Assembly (NCBI GenBank): GCA_027687465.1
Contig: JAQCQR010000007.1
Span: 54,284-118,283, forward strand
From: Coriobacteriaceae bacterium AF08-21
GTDB lineage: Bacteria; Actinomycetota; Coriobacteriia; Coriobacteriales; Coriobacteriaceae
DNA length: 64,000 bases
Direction: 5' to 3'
Of this stretch, positions 1 through 8,040 are shown piece after piece; position 1 is the first letter of the stretch; the number at the start of each line of letters is the position of its first letter. A program made the translations under genes and the position numbers. The notes under the pieces were generated by a model. The model was not told the origin of the DNA, searched no databases, and worked only from the letters and a program-made list of their open reading frames with translations.

Positions 1-36
1 CGTTCTTATATGACTACCCGTCGGGAGGAGGTTGGC

Positions 37-948
37 ATGCTCAATGCGCTGGTTTGGGCGCTTGCCTGTTTTGGCGTCGTCGCTGCCGATATCGCTCTGA
101 GCGTAGTTTTGTTCTCCGCTCTGGGCGTCGCATCGGTTTTCATGGGCTTTTCGATTGACGACCTCGATATTCAATTGCTTCAGGCTGCCGCGCAGATGGC
201 GTCGTTTTTGATGGCGCTGCTGTGGTGGCGTTATCTGTGGCCGCGCTCGTTTATGACGCGCTGGCAGGGCGAGCGCCCGCTTGGCGGGGGAGCAGGCAAA
301 GCATGGAGGCGCATCGCCTGCGTTATCGTGATCGGCCTTGCCCTGCAGGTGGTCGTTGGCTACGTGACCGACGCCGTGCTGTCGCTGTTGCCCGAGGTCG
401 CGGCCGACTACAGTGAACTTGTCGAGGAAACAGGCATGGGCGACACGAGCTACCTGGCCGTCCTGACCACGGTGCTCGGCGCTCCGTTTTGCGAGGAGTT
501 GCTGGTGCGCGGCATCATTTTTGAGTTTTCGCTCCGAGCATTTAACCCGCAGTGCCGTCCGCTCTGGAAGCGCCGGCGTCGTGCGGGTGCGCAGGACGGC
601 GCCATGGTGCCTTGGGCGGCCCCGAGCACGTGGGGTATCGCCGCGGCAATCGTACTGCAGGCGGCAATCTTCGGCTTTATGCACATGAATTGGGTACAGG
701 GCTGCTATGCGGGCGCTGCCGGCCTCATTTTTGGCTGGGTGCTCGTGACGACCGGAAAGCTCCGCTACACGATCCTGTTGCACTTTGCCTTTAATGCCGG
801 CTCGTATCTCATGACGTTGCTCTGGTTTGTGAACACGCCGTTCGACGTGATAATCACGGTCGCAATCGCCGGCGTGATCCTGGTGGAGGCAATGCGCTCG
901 CTGCGCCAAGCGTGTGGGATGGACGCAGCGAGAGTACCATTTCGCTAG
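37..948 (+). CDS. CPBP family intramembrane metalloprotease
   Basis: This is a multi-pass membrane protein of about 303 residues of the CPBP (CAAX protease and bacteriocin-processing, Abi) family. These proteins are intramembrane glutamic or metallo-proteases, and bacterial members often act in bacteriocin self-immunity or peptide maturation. The family signature is visible: a paired-glutamate motif (FCEELLVRG), then FGFMHMN, then HFAFNAG, each in a hydrophobic helix. I chose ATG 37 because GGGAGGAGG lies 5 bases upstream. An in-frame ATG at 10 has no such site, and the frame stays open to the window edge, so a longer form cannot be excluded. Its stop overlaps the stop of the convergent radical SAM gene. 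The substrate is unknown. Confidence 0.85.
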   Translation: MLNALVWALACFGVVAADIALSVVLFSALGVASVFMGFSIDDLDIQLLQAAAQMASFLMALLWWRYLWPRSFMTRWQGERPLGGGAGKAWRRIACVIVIGLALQVVVGYVTDAVLSLLPEVAADYSELVEETGMGDTSYLAVLTTVLGAPFCEELLVRGIIFEFSLRAFNPQCRPLWKRRRRAGAQDGAMVPWAAPSTWGIAAAIVLQAAIFGFMHMNWVQGCYAGAAGLIFGWVLVTTGKLRYTILLHFAFNAGSYLMTLLWFVNTPFDVIITVAIAGVILVEAMRSLRQACGMDAARVPFR

Positions 949-3080
949 TTGCGGCGACCGCCTCCGTTGGCACCCTGACGCCCCTGAGCTGCGCGGTTGC
1001 GGCCTGCGGTGTTCTGCGCGCGCGACATGCCGCCGTGACCCTTGCTGCCCTTGGGTCCCTTGCCGGCGGCGTCACCGTGCGGCTTGCCGCCCTTCTTGCC
1101 GGTGCCATGCCCACCGCCAGCAGACGTCTCGCCCGGGCGCGGCGGCACGGGGCGAATCAGGCAATGCTTGGTGTAGCCGATCAGATCGCGACGGCCCGCC
1201 TTTTCCAGTGCCTCGCGCACGAGCTTGTAGTTCTCGGGCTTGCGGTACTGGATGAGCGCGCGCTGCATGGCCTTCTCGTGCGGGTCGCGCGCTACATAGA
1301 TCGGCTCCATGGTGCGCGGGTCCACGCCGGTGTAGTACATGCAGGTCGACATGGTGGACGGGGTGGGGTAGAAGTCCTGCACCTGCTCGGGCATGTAGCC
1401 CATGTCGCGCACGGCCTCGGCAAGGTCCACAGCTTCCTTCATGGTTGAGCCCGGGTGGCTCGAGATCAGATATGGCACCACGTACTGCTTGAGTCCGTAT
1501 TCGCGGTTCAGGCGTTCAAACTTACGGCAGAACGCATCGTAGACGGCGCGGCTCGGCTTGCCCATCACGGACAGCACTGCATCGCTCACGTGCTCGGGCG
1601 CTACGCGCAGCTGGCCCGAGACATGGTGCTCCAAAAGCTCGCGCAAAAACTCGTCCGAGGCATCGGCCATGGTGTAGTCAAAGCGGATGCCGCTGCGGAC
1701 AAAGACCTTCTTGACGCCCGGCAGCTGGCGCAGGTCGCGCAGCAGCTGCGTGTAGCCGCTCTCGTCGACCACCATGTTCTTGCACACGCTTGGCCACAGG
1801 CAGCGCTTGTTCTTGCATACGCCGTGCTTGAGCTGCTTGTCGCAGGCGGGACGGCTAAAGTTTGCCGTCGGTCCGCCCACGTCGTTGATGTAGCCCTTAA
1901 ACTCGGGATCGTGTGTGAGCAGCTCGGCCTCGCGCATGATCGAGTCGTGGCTGCGCATCTGCAGCACGCGGCCCTGGTGGAAGGTGAGGGCGCAAAACGA
2001 GCACTCGCCAAAACAGCCGCGGTTGGAGCTAATGGAAAACTTGATCTCGGCAAAGGCCGGCACGCCGCCCGCCGCGTCGTAGTCGGGATGCCAATCGCGT
2101 GCGTAGGGGAGCTCGGCCATCTCGTCCATCTCATCGGTGGTGAGTGTTGCCGACGGCGGGTTCTGTACCACATAGACGCTGTTGGGGTAGGGCTCTACCA
2201 GGCGATGTCCGGTGATGGGGTCCATATTCTGCTGCTGCACGTTAAAGCTGCGCGCGTAGTTGAGCTTGTCGGCGGCAAGGTCGTCCCAGCTGGGAAGCAG
2301 GTCGTAGTCATAGACCTCGTCGAGCGAGCTGGTGCGGTAGACGGTGCCGTTGATATAGGTGATCTGATCGACGGGCAGTCCGGCGTCGAGCGCGTCAGCG
2401 ATCTCGACGATCGCGTGCTCGCCCATGCCGTAGATGAGGATGTCGGCGCCCGAGTCGAGCAGTACCGAGCGCTTGAGCTTGTCCTGCCAGTAGTCGTAGT
2501 GGGCCAGGCGGCGCAGGCTTGCCTCGATGCCGCCGATGATGATGGGAGCGTCCTTGAACGTCTGGCGGATGAGGTTGCCGTAGACCGTGACGGCACGATT
2601 GGGGCGGTGCCCCTCCTCGCCACCGGGGGTATAGGCGTCGGTGTGGCGGCGGTGCTTGGTCACCGAATAGTGGTTGACCATGGAGTCCATGTTACCGGCA
2701 CTGACGAGAAAGCCCAGGCGAGGCTCGCCGAGCACCGTGATGCTGGCGGGGTCGGTCCAGTCGGGCTGACAGATGATGCCCACTTTGTAGCCGTGCGCGT
2801 CGAGTACGCGGCTGATGATGGCCATACCAAAGCTGGGGTGGTCCACGTAGGCGTCGCCGCAGATGTAGACGAAGTCACACTGGTCCCAACCGCGCGCGTC
2901 CATATCGGCGCGGCTGACGGGGAGGAACTTATCGCGGCCCGGGCGCCAGGGACGGGCGGGCGCTGCCGGGGTATGAGCGGCGTGGCCGCCCTGGGCCTTG
3001 CCGCTGCGCTTTTGCTGCTGGCCCTGTTTGCCCTGCTGACTGCGCTGGTTATTCTGAGCGTGCTGAGGCTTTTTTGCCAC
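945..3080 (-). CDS. YgiQ family radical SAM protein
   Basis: This is a protein of about 711 residues of the YgiQ/UPF0313 radical SAM family. The [4Fe-4S]-SAM motif CFGECSFC follows the family's typical SNRG stretch, and the N-terminal half contains the cobalamin-binding-like domain region usual for YgiQ. The reaction is unknown for the family. The C-terminal tail of about 60 residues is Gly/Lys/Arg/Asn-rich and low in complexity. The frame extends upstream to an ATG at 3254, but that stretch runs through an intergenic hairpin. A GTG at 3080 has GGGAGGG just upstream and is followed by a basic, Gln-rich leader, so it is preferred. The gene converges with the CPBP gene. Confidence 0.85.
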   Translation of the reverse strand: MAKKPQHAQNNQRSQQGKQGQQQKRSGKAQGGHAAHTPAAPARPWRPGRDKFLPVSRADMDARGWDQCDFVYICGDAYVDHPSFGMAIISRVLDAHGYKVGIICQPDWTDPASITVLGEPRLGFLVSAGNMDSMVNHYSVTKHRRHTDAYTPGGEEGHRPNRAVTVYGNLIRQTFKDAPIIIGGIEASLRRLAHYDYWQDKLKRSVLLDSGADILIYGMGEHAIVEIADALDAGLPVDQITYINGTVYRTSSLDEVYDYDLLPSWDDLAADKLNYARSFNVQQQNMDPITGHRLVEPYPNSVYVVQNPPSATLTTDEMDEMAELPYARDWHPDYDAAGGVPAFAEIKFSISSNRGCFGECSFCALTFHQGRVLQMRSHDSIMREAELLTHDPEFKGYINDVGGPTANFSRPACDKQLKHGVCKNKRCLWPSVCKNMVVDESGYTQLLRDLRQLPGVKKVFVRSGIRFDYTMADASDEFLRELLEHHVSGQLRVAPEHVSDAVLSVMGKPSRAVYDAFCRKFERLNREYGLKQYVVPYLISSHPGSTMKEAVDLAEAVRDMGYMPEQVQDFYPTPSTMSTCMYYTGVDPRTMEPIYVARDPHEKAMQRALIQYRKPENYKLVREALEKAGRRDLIGYTKHCLIRPVPPRPGETSAGGGHGTGKKGGKPHGDAAGKGPKGSKGHGGMSRAQNTAGRNRAAQGRQGANGGGRRN

Positions 3081-3117
3081 GATCCCTCCCGGTGTTTGTA
3101 TGCTGCACGTAATTGTA

Positions 3118-3152
3118 ACCAGTCTTTTTGGGACGGGGCTAAAAAGACTGGT
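3118..3152. repeat. Hairpin with GGGACGGGG loop
   Basis: This is a perfect 12-bp inverted repeat (ACCAGTCTTTTT and its complement) separated by the 11-base loop GGGACGGGGCT. It lies between the divergent YgiQ and DUF1275 genes. There is no trailing T-run in either direction that would make it a simple terminator. It shares the GGGACGGGG core with the hairpin at 12331-12361 and a GGGACGG core with the one at 13506-13594. The complement of its left arm recurs as an orphan at 22577-22591. Confidence 0.75.
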
Positions 3153-3336
3153 GGAGTACACGAGGCGTCGGGCATCGGGTGTGGCGCCGCGCTCACGGTT
3201 TGTTTCCAGACTGTGTATCTGCGCATTGGGAGACCCGTCTCGTGGGCGCGCCATGTTGTCAATGGGTTACAGTATGAACGGCGGCTATGTTTCCGCCAAC
3301 GCACGAGAGGGTCGTCAACAAGGAGGATGCACGACG

Positions 3337-4056
3337 ATGCAGCGTGCCAAACAGATATCGGAGTCTATTGAGCTGGGCATCATCTTGGCGCTCGCCGGTG
3401 GCTTTATGGACGTCTATTCGTACATAGGGCGCGACCATGTTTTCGCAAACGCTCAGACGGGCAACATCCTGCTCGTGGGTGTAAGCATCTCGGAGGGCAA
3501 CTGGGCGCTGGCGGGACGCTATTTCTTCCCCGTGGTGTCGTTTGCCGTGGGCATTATGCTTGCCGACCTGGTTCACGAGCGGTTTGGCAGTGTGATTCAC
3601 TGGCGCCAGGTGACGGTGTTCTTTGAAGCCGTCATCTTGCTGGGCGTGAGTTTTATTCCCGGTGGCGATTTCAACCTGCTCGCCAACTGCCTCACTTCGT
3701 TTGCCTGCGGCATGCAGGTCGAGAGCTTCCGCAAGATCCACGGTCACGGCATCGCCACGACCATGTGCATCGGCAACTTGCGCAACGCACTGCAAAACGT
3801 GGACGATTACATCATCACCCACAAGCGCGGCTTTTTGGAAAACGGCCTGCTGTACTTTGGCGTGATCTTCACCTTTGTGTTTGGCGCCGTGCTGGGCAAC
3901 TGGTGCATCGAGCGCATGGGGCTGCACGCCATTGCGGTGGCGAGCATGCTGCTGTTTATCGCGTTTGCCATCATGTTTATCGATCGCGAACGCGACTTGC
4001 ACAGGAAATGGGCCCGCATCGTAGCTGACTGGCAGACCACGAGTCTTAAGCGCTAA
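3337..4056 (+). CDS. DUF1275 (YoaK-type) membrane protein
   Basis: This is a 239-residue integral membrane protein of the DUF1275/YoaK family. Its function is unestablished, although members are often annotated as small-molecule transporters. The family's N-terminal features are present: a glycine-rich first helix ending in FMDVYSYI, then the conserved ANAQTGNILL segment. About six hydrophobic helices follow. I chose ATG 3337 because AGGAGG lies about 10 bases upstream and the family begins near this point. An upstream frame opening at 3100 runs through the hairpin and divergent promoter region and is not expected to be translated. The gene is followed by a long inverted repeat. Confidence 0.85.
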   Translation: MQRAKQISESIELGIILALAGGFMDVYSYIGRDHVFANAQTGNILLVGVSISEGNWALAGRYFFPVVSFAVGIMLADLVHERFGSVIHWRQVTVFFEAVILLGVSFIPGGDFNLLANCLTSFACGMQVESFRKIHGHGIATTMCIGNLRNALQNVDDYIITHKRGFLENGLLYFGVIFTFVFGAVLGNWCIERMGLHAIAVASMLLFIAFAIMFIDRERDLHRKWARIVADWQTTSLKR

Positions 4057-4063
4057 GGTGCAT

Positions 4064-4122
4064 GTTCGTAACAACATTCAGGAGCCAGAAAAACTATCTA
4101 GCTCCTGAATGTTGTTACGAAC
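4064..4122. terminator. 22-bp perfect inverted repeat, possible bidirectional terminator
   Basis: Two perfectly complementary 22-base arms (4064-4085 and 4101-4122) flank a 15-base AT-rich loop. They sit exactly between the convergent DUF1275 gene and the minus-strand gene ending at 4136. The right arm is followed by TGCTTTTTG on the plus strand, so it could terminate DUF1275 transcription. The stem is unusually long and perfect for a terminator and not GC-rich, so a recent palindromic insertion is an alternative. Confidence 0.6.
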
Positions 4123-4135
4123 TGCTTTTTGCGAT

Positions 4136-4675
4136 TTATTCGAGATGCTCTTCAATCCGAGCCCTAAGAAGGGCAATGGCTGTAGGTATTCCAATTGCGG
4201 CGGCTAATTCGGCTTTATCCAAAACCTGTATGCTAAAGCACGATTGTTTATCACATTGAAGGACGATAACTGAAGATAGCTTCACTTCCTGTTGGCTGAA
4301 TATATCGTAATCTCCAAATAGGAAGTTACCTTTTATTGCGTAATTCGGTATGTTCGTTACGCACTTCATCTCAAGTCTGTTTAGACCATAATCGAACACC
4401 GCAACTTCCTTGTGTTCGATGATGAGCGCAACCCTGGGCATGTTGCTAAAGCCACCGTCGACGACAGTGAAGAGTTTTTCATTCGCATCGTCATAAACGG
4501 TATATTTAAGACTCGATAGCTGTCCTAGTGGACCCGTGAACCCATGTCTTTTGATGTTGAGGTTGTCTCCCGCTGGGTTGATGAGAGCCAGAGTATGCGG
4601 ATAAGGATTACCTTCAATTGAGATTCGATATTCGTTTGTAGCCGTCTTGCTCGATTTAGGACCAGTAGCCATCAC
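4136..4675 (-). CDS. Hypothetical beta-rich protein, possibly LURP-one-like
   Basis: This encodes 179 residues from GTG 4675, or 178 from ATG 4672. There is no signal peptide or membrane segment. The body alternates short hydrophobic strands with polar turns (YTVYDDANEKLFTVVD, then VAVFDYGLNRLEMK) and ends in a hydrophobic helix (AAAIGIPTAIALLRARI). This pattern recalls the tubby-like LURP-one/scramblase fold, whose C-terminal helix sits inside a beta barrel, but I do not recognise a definite family signature and the assignment is weak. The gene is markedly AT-richer than its neighbours, with many ATA and AAA codons, which suggests acquisition by transfer. Its start overlaps the end of a small upstream frame at 4656-4856. 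Confidence 0.6.
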   Translation of the reverse strand: MMATGPKSSKTATNEYRISIEGNPYPHTLALINPAGDNLNIKRHGFTGPLGQLSSLKYTVYDDANEKLFTVVDGGFSNMPRVALIIEHKEVAVFDYGLNRLEMKCVTNIPNYAIKGNFLFGDYDIFSQQEVKLSSVIVLQCDKQSCFSIQVLDKAELAAAIGIPTAIALLRARIEEHLE

Positions 4676-4856
4676 GCGTCATCGCCTCGATCGAATTGGA
4701 ACCGTCTTCTACTTCGTGCGGAGAATTGCGCTGTACGTTGCGGTACATGCAGCTGCAATAACCGCATGGGCAATTTCTAACAAAATGAATGACGCTATTT
4801 GCTGCATGCATTTTATTTACTATAAAGTATCCTTTTATAAACGTATTGTCAAACAT
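4656..4856 (-). CDS. Possible small upstream ORF (66 aa)
   Basis: This 66-codon frame lies in the AT-rich insert. Its end overlaps the start of the next minus-strand gene, as expected if the two were translationally coupled. It is cysteine-containing and has no recognisable motif. No convincing ribosome binding site precedes ATG 4856, so this may be leader sequence rather than a protein. Confidence 0.25.
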   Translation of the reverse strand: MFDNTFIKGYFIVNKMHAANSVIHFVRNCPCGYCSCMYRNVQRNSPHEVEDGSNSIEAMTRDGYWS

Positions 4857-5087
4857 ATATTGCTAAAACAGAAACAATTTATAGACTGAGTTGGTCGTAT
4901 TCTTTGGGCAATTGCTCCTATAATCTAGCCTTCGCTGCAGTCGGGAGGGAAGGGCTGGGGCTCCGTTATTATGTTGAAACGCTTTAACACTTTTGACGTT
5001 CTCATGCATTTTTTGTTTCAAAAGCGTTAGGATGGAACTTGCAGCGCGGGGCGTAATGGGTGCCCCGCACACGATGGGAGGCTATCA
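4857..5087. other. AT-rich intergenic region upstream of fucO
   Basis: This region has no convincing gene. It carries a LacI-like dyad at 4972-4989, a TTGACG box at 4993-4998, a half-copy of the dyad (AAAGCGTT, 5021-5028) and a 7-bp GC hairpin (5046-5068) just ahead of the fucO ribosome binding site. Base composition shifts from AT-rich to GC-rich across it. Confidence 0.5.
4972..4989. promoter_or_regulatory. LacI/GalR-type operator candidate
   Basis: TGTTGAAACGCTTTAACA is an 18-bp dyad with a central CG and 7 of 9 pairs matched. This is the form typical of LacI/GalR-family operators. It is immediately followed by TTGACG (4993-4998), a good -35 box, although I see no strong -10 at 17 bases. 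A half-site repeats at 5021-5028. It lies 98 bases upstream of fucO, so sugar-responsive control is plausible but inferred. Confidence 0.4.
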
Positions 5088-6254
5088 ATGGCTAATCGTT
5101 TCGTTCTCAATACCATTTCTTATCATGGTTCCGGCGCCATCAAGGAGATCCCCGGCGAGCTCCAGCGTCGCGGCTACAAGAAGATCTTCGTCTGCTCCGA
5201 TCCCGACCTGGTCAAGTTTGGCGTTACCGCTAAGGTGACCGACGAGCTCGACGCCGCCGGCATCGCTTGGAGCCTCTACTCCGAGATTAAGCCCAACCCC
5301 ACCATCCAGAACGTCAAGGACGGCGTCGAGGCCTTCAAGGCCGCCGAAGCTGACGCTATCGTGACCATCGGTGGCGGCTCCTCCATGGACACCGCTAAGG
5401 CCATTGGCATCATCATCAACAACCCCGAGTTTGCCGATGTCCGCAGCCTCGAGGGCGTTGCTCCCACTAAGAACCACGCCGTGTTCACCATCGCCGTGCC
5501 GACGACCGCCGGTACTGCTGCCGAGGTGACCATCAACTACGTCATCACCGACCCCGAGAAGGTCCGCAAGTTCGTGTGCGTCGACACCAACGACGCCCCT
5601 GAGGTCGCCGTCGTCGACCCCGACATGATGGCTTCCATGCCCGCCGGCCTGACCGCTTCTACCGGCATGGATGCTCTGACCCACGCCATCGAGGGCTACA
5701 CCACCAAGGGTGCTTGGGAGCTCTCCGACATGTTCCACTTTGAGGCCATTAAGCTGATCAGCGAGAACCTGCGCGACTCCGTTGCCGAGGCCAAGTCTGG
5801 TCAGCCCGGCTCCGGCCGCGAGGGTATGGCTCTTGGCCAGTATGTCGCCGGCATGGGCTTCTCCAACGTCGGCCTGGGCATCGACCATGCCATGGCTCAC
5901 ACCCTGTCTGCCCACTACGACACTCCGCACGGCGTCGCTTGCGCCATGCTGCTGCCGATCGCCATGGAGTTCAACAAGCCGGTTTGCGCCGAGCGCCTGG
6001 CCAAGGTTGCCGTTGCCATGGGTGTTGACACCACGGGCATGAGCACCGACGAGGCTGCCGACGCCGCCATCGCCGCCGTCAAGCAACTCTCCGCCGACGT
6101 GAACATTCCGCATGTCTGCGAGGCCATGAAGGCCGACGAGATCGAGGTCCTGGCCAAGGACGCCATGGCTGACGCCTGCTTCCCGGGCAACCCGCGCGAG
6201 GCGACGCTCGACGACGTCATCGAGCTCTTCAAGAAGATCTGCCCGGCTGCCTAG
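5088..6254 (+). CDS. fucO: Lactaldehyde reductase (iron-dependent alcohol dehydrogenase)
   Basis: This is a 388-residue group III iron-containing alcohol dehydrogenase, closely similar over its whole length to what I recall of E. coli FucO, which reduces L-lactaldehyde to 1,2-propanediol with NADH during fucose or rhamnose fermentation. Shared stretches include the MANRF start, NNPEFADVRSLEG, TTAGTAAEVTINYVITD and GQYVAGMGFSNVGLG. The GGGS dinucleotide loop is near residue 98. Metal ligands appear as the Asp and His of GMDALTHAIEGY, the His of IDHAMAH and the His of DTPHG. The ribosome binding site is GGGAGG, 6 bases before ATG 5088. No fucose pathway genes are adjacent, so the physiological aldehyde could differ. 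Confidence 0.88.
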   Translation: MANRFVLNTISYHGSGAIKEIPGELQRRGYKKIFVCSDPDLVKFGVTAKVTDELDAAGIAWSLYSEIKPNPTIQNVKDGVEAFKAAEADAIVTIGGGSSMDTAKAIGIIINNPEFADVRSLEGVAPTKNHAVFTIAVPTTAGTAAEVTINYVITDPEKVRKFVCVDTNDAPEVAVVDPDMMASMPAGLTASTGMDALTHAIEGYTTKGAWELSDMFHFEAIKLISENLRDSVAEAKSGQPGSGREGMALGQYVAGMGFSNVGLGIDHAMAHTLSAHYDTPHGVACAMLLPIAMEFNKPVCAERLAKVAVAMGVDTTGMSTDEAADAAIAAVKQLSADVNIPHVCEAMKADEIEVLAKDAMADACFPGNPREATLDDVIELFKKICPAA

Positions 6255-6307
6255 CCCAGTTTGGTGGTCCTTCGCCCGTAGGCGTATGGTCTTTTGACTT
6301 GCTGCTG

Positions 6308-6339
6308 GCCCCGCCGTGCTACGCGCGGCGGGGCTTTTT
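6308..6339 (+). terminator. Intrinsic terminator of fucO
   Basis: A 9-bp GC stem (GCCCCGCCG with CGGCGGGGC) around a short loop is followed by five T residues, 50 bases after the fucO stop. Confidence 0.85.
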
Positions 6340-6858
6340 GTGCCGCGCCGATGCCCCAAGATGGGCAAAACCAAGGCATGCTGCCCGCTGCGGATAGGTG
6401 GTGCACTTCTCAGCGTGCATTTTTGGGAGTATTCAGCAAGCTCTGAAAAATGCATAACGTTGTGAATGGGCCGCAGTGGCCCGCAGACGCCCATCGACAG
6501 CCCTTGTGGGCGGGCTATCGATGAGCGGAGGGGGCTGCCACCGCGTTTTTGGTTTGCGACGACCTGCAACACTGCTGTAACCGCGTCGCTTTGCCGTTTG
6601 CGATGGGGCTGACGGGGTCCACGGTGCTGAATACTCCGTATTTTGCACGGTCCAAGGTGGGGTACCCTGAGACGAAGCAAATAGATGCCTCATATTTATG
6701 CAGATACCGATAGGATTTATGCAAGATTGGGACTGTAAACCGAGCGCGTGCACAAAACCGGTGCGGGGACGTCTGGAGTCGGCTCGGTTTCTAGAGTATT
6801 GCACGTGCAGAAAGGTTAAAATCGGGGCTCGGTCTTAGTTTTACTTGGAAGGATGCAT
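6340..6858. repeat. Gene-free region with nested inverted repeats
   Basis: About 500 bases lack a believable gene; the frames here have no ribosome binding site or family features. Three inverted structures are present. TGCATTTTT/AAAAATGCA lies at 6416-6424 and 6446-6454. CATCGACAGCCC pairs at 6492-6503 with 6512-6523, with one mismatch. A 13-base motif GGAGTATTCAGCA at 6426-6438 reappears inverted at 6625-6637. The last pair is flanked on both sides by TTTT/TGCA-type sequence, suggesting two inverted copies of one short element. Confidence 0.6.
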
Positions 6859-7902
6859 ATGGCTTCTAATGTTGATGCTTCTCTAGAGGAGACGCTCTCC
6901 TATATTACTGACCAGTTGAAGACGCTGACTTCTATTGCTTCACCTACGGGCTATACCCGTGCGGCTACTGACTATCTAATGGAAACGTTGCGCGATATGG
7001 GCTTTGGCCCCGAGCGCTCCAATAAGGGCAACGTGTTGGTTGAGCTTGGCGGCGAGGGCGAGCCGCTCGTATTGGCGAGCCATGTCGATACCCTGGGCGC
7101 CATGGTGCGCTCCATCAAGGACAATGGTCGCCTGCGTCCCACGACGCTTGGCGGGCATCAGTGGTCTACGGCCGATGGCGAGAACTGCACCGTTTACACG
7201 CGCGATGGCAATGTCTACACGGGTGTGGTTCTCAATACCGAGCCTTCGGCGCATGTGGCCGATGAGCCGGTCAAGACCATCGAGAAGAACATGGAAATCC
7301 TGCTCGACGAGAACGTCGACAGCAAGGACGACGTGCTCGAGCTGGGCATTCAGGCTGGAGACATCATCGCTATGGATCCGCGCACCACGGTGACGGAGAG
7401 CGGCTACATCAAGAGCCGCTTCCTTGACGACAAGCTGTCCGCGTCGATTCTGCTGGGTCTGGCTCGCGCCGTTGCTGACGGCGAGGTGACGCTCTCGCGC
7501 AAGGTGTCACTGCTCTTTACCGTGTACGAGGAGGTCGGTCACGGCGGCGCCTTTGTGCCGGCCGAAACGCGCGAGATGATCAGCGTGGACATGGGCTGCG
7601 TGGGCGACGATCTGGGCTGCACCGAGCGCATGGTTTCGATCTGCGCCAAGGATTCGGGTGGCCCCTACAACTACGACCTGGTAACCACGCTGTCCAACAT
7701 CGCGCGCGAGCTCGAGCTCGACTACGCGATCGACGTGTACCCGCATTACGGCTCGGACGTCGAGGCCACGCTCTCGGCCGGCTACGACATTCGCCATGGT
7801 CTGATCGGCCCCGGCGTGTACGCGAGCCATAACTACGAGCGCAGCCACATCGACGGCGTGCGCAACACCTTTGAACTGGTTCGCGCCTACGTTCAGCGCT
7901 AG
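6859..7902 (+). CDS. M42 family metallopeptidase
   Basis: This is a 347-residue dinuclear zinc aminopeptidase of the M42 family (glutamyl aminopeptidase/endoglucanase M type), cytoplasmic, releasing N-terminal residues from peptides. The metal and catalytic residues are in order: LASHVDTLGAM (His, Asp), SRFLDDKLSA (bridging Asp), VYEEVGHGG (catalytic Glu pair), SVDMG (Asp) and NYERSH (final His). An in-frame ATG at 6853 is only one base from GGAAGG, while ATG 6859 is at normal spacing, so the second start is preferred. The gene stands alone between a long repeat-bearing region and its own terminator. Confidence 0.88.
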   Translation: MASNVDASLEETLSYITDQLKTLTSIASPTGYTRAATDYLMETLRDMGFGPERSNKGNVLVELGGEGEPLVLASHVDTLGAMVRSIKDNGRLRPTTLGGHQWSTADGENCTVYTRDGNVYTGVVLNTEPSAHVADEPVKTIEKNMEILLDENVDSKDDVLELGIQAGDIIAMDPRTTVTESGYIKSRFLDDKLSASILLGLARAVADGEVTLSRKVSLLFTVYEEVGHGGAFVPAETREMISVDMGCVGDDLGCTERMVSICAKDSGGPYNYDLVTTLSNIARELELDYAIDVYPHYGSDVEATLSAGYDIRHGLIGPGVYASHNYERSHIDGVRNTFELVRAYVQR

Positions 7903-7935
7903 GGGGGCAGCTTGCGACTCGGCTGACCAATCGCT

Positions 7936-7961
7936 AAGGCCCGATTTCTCGGGCCTTTTTT
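7936..7961 (+). terminator. Intrinsic terminator of the M42 peptidase gene
   Basis: A 9-bp stem (AAGGCCCGA with TCGGGCCTT) with a 4-base loop runs into TTTTTT. Confidence 0.88.
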
Positions 7962-7971
7962 CGTTTTTGGC

Positions 7972-8020
7972 CGTTTAGTATTATGATGTATGTAATCTAT
8001 TAACTAAACGCGTAAACTAT
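7972..8020. promoter_or_regulatory. Inverted repeat region upstream of the HipA-like gene
   Basis: CGTTTAGT (7972-7979) is repeated inverted as ACTAAACG (8003-8010), followed at once by the related CGTAAACTAT. The cluster lies 20-70 bases before the start of a protein with its own N-terminal helix-turn-helix, so it may be the site for autoregulation. Binding is inferred only from position and symmetry. Confidence 0.4.
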
Positions 8021-8040
8021 TTAACGAGGTGATGCGGTGT

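Noticed and set aside
1455..3371. Long plus-strand open frame of 638 codons opposite the YgiQ gene
   Set aside because: It lies wholly antisense to a gene with clear radical SAM motifs. Long antisense frames are expected in GC-rich coding DNA, and its product shows no family features.
5085..6680. Minus-strand frame of 531 codons opposite fucO
   Set aside because: It mirrors a gene nearly identical in pattern to FucO; its Gly/Val/Asp-rich product is typical of an antisense shadow.
6433..6804. Minus-strand frames in the 6.3-6.8 kb gap
   Set aside because: There is no ribosome binding site, the products have no family features, and they cross the inverted repeats, so I treat the region as non-coding.
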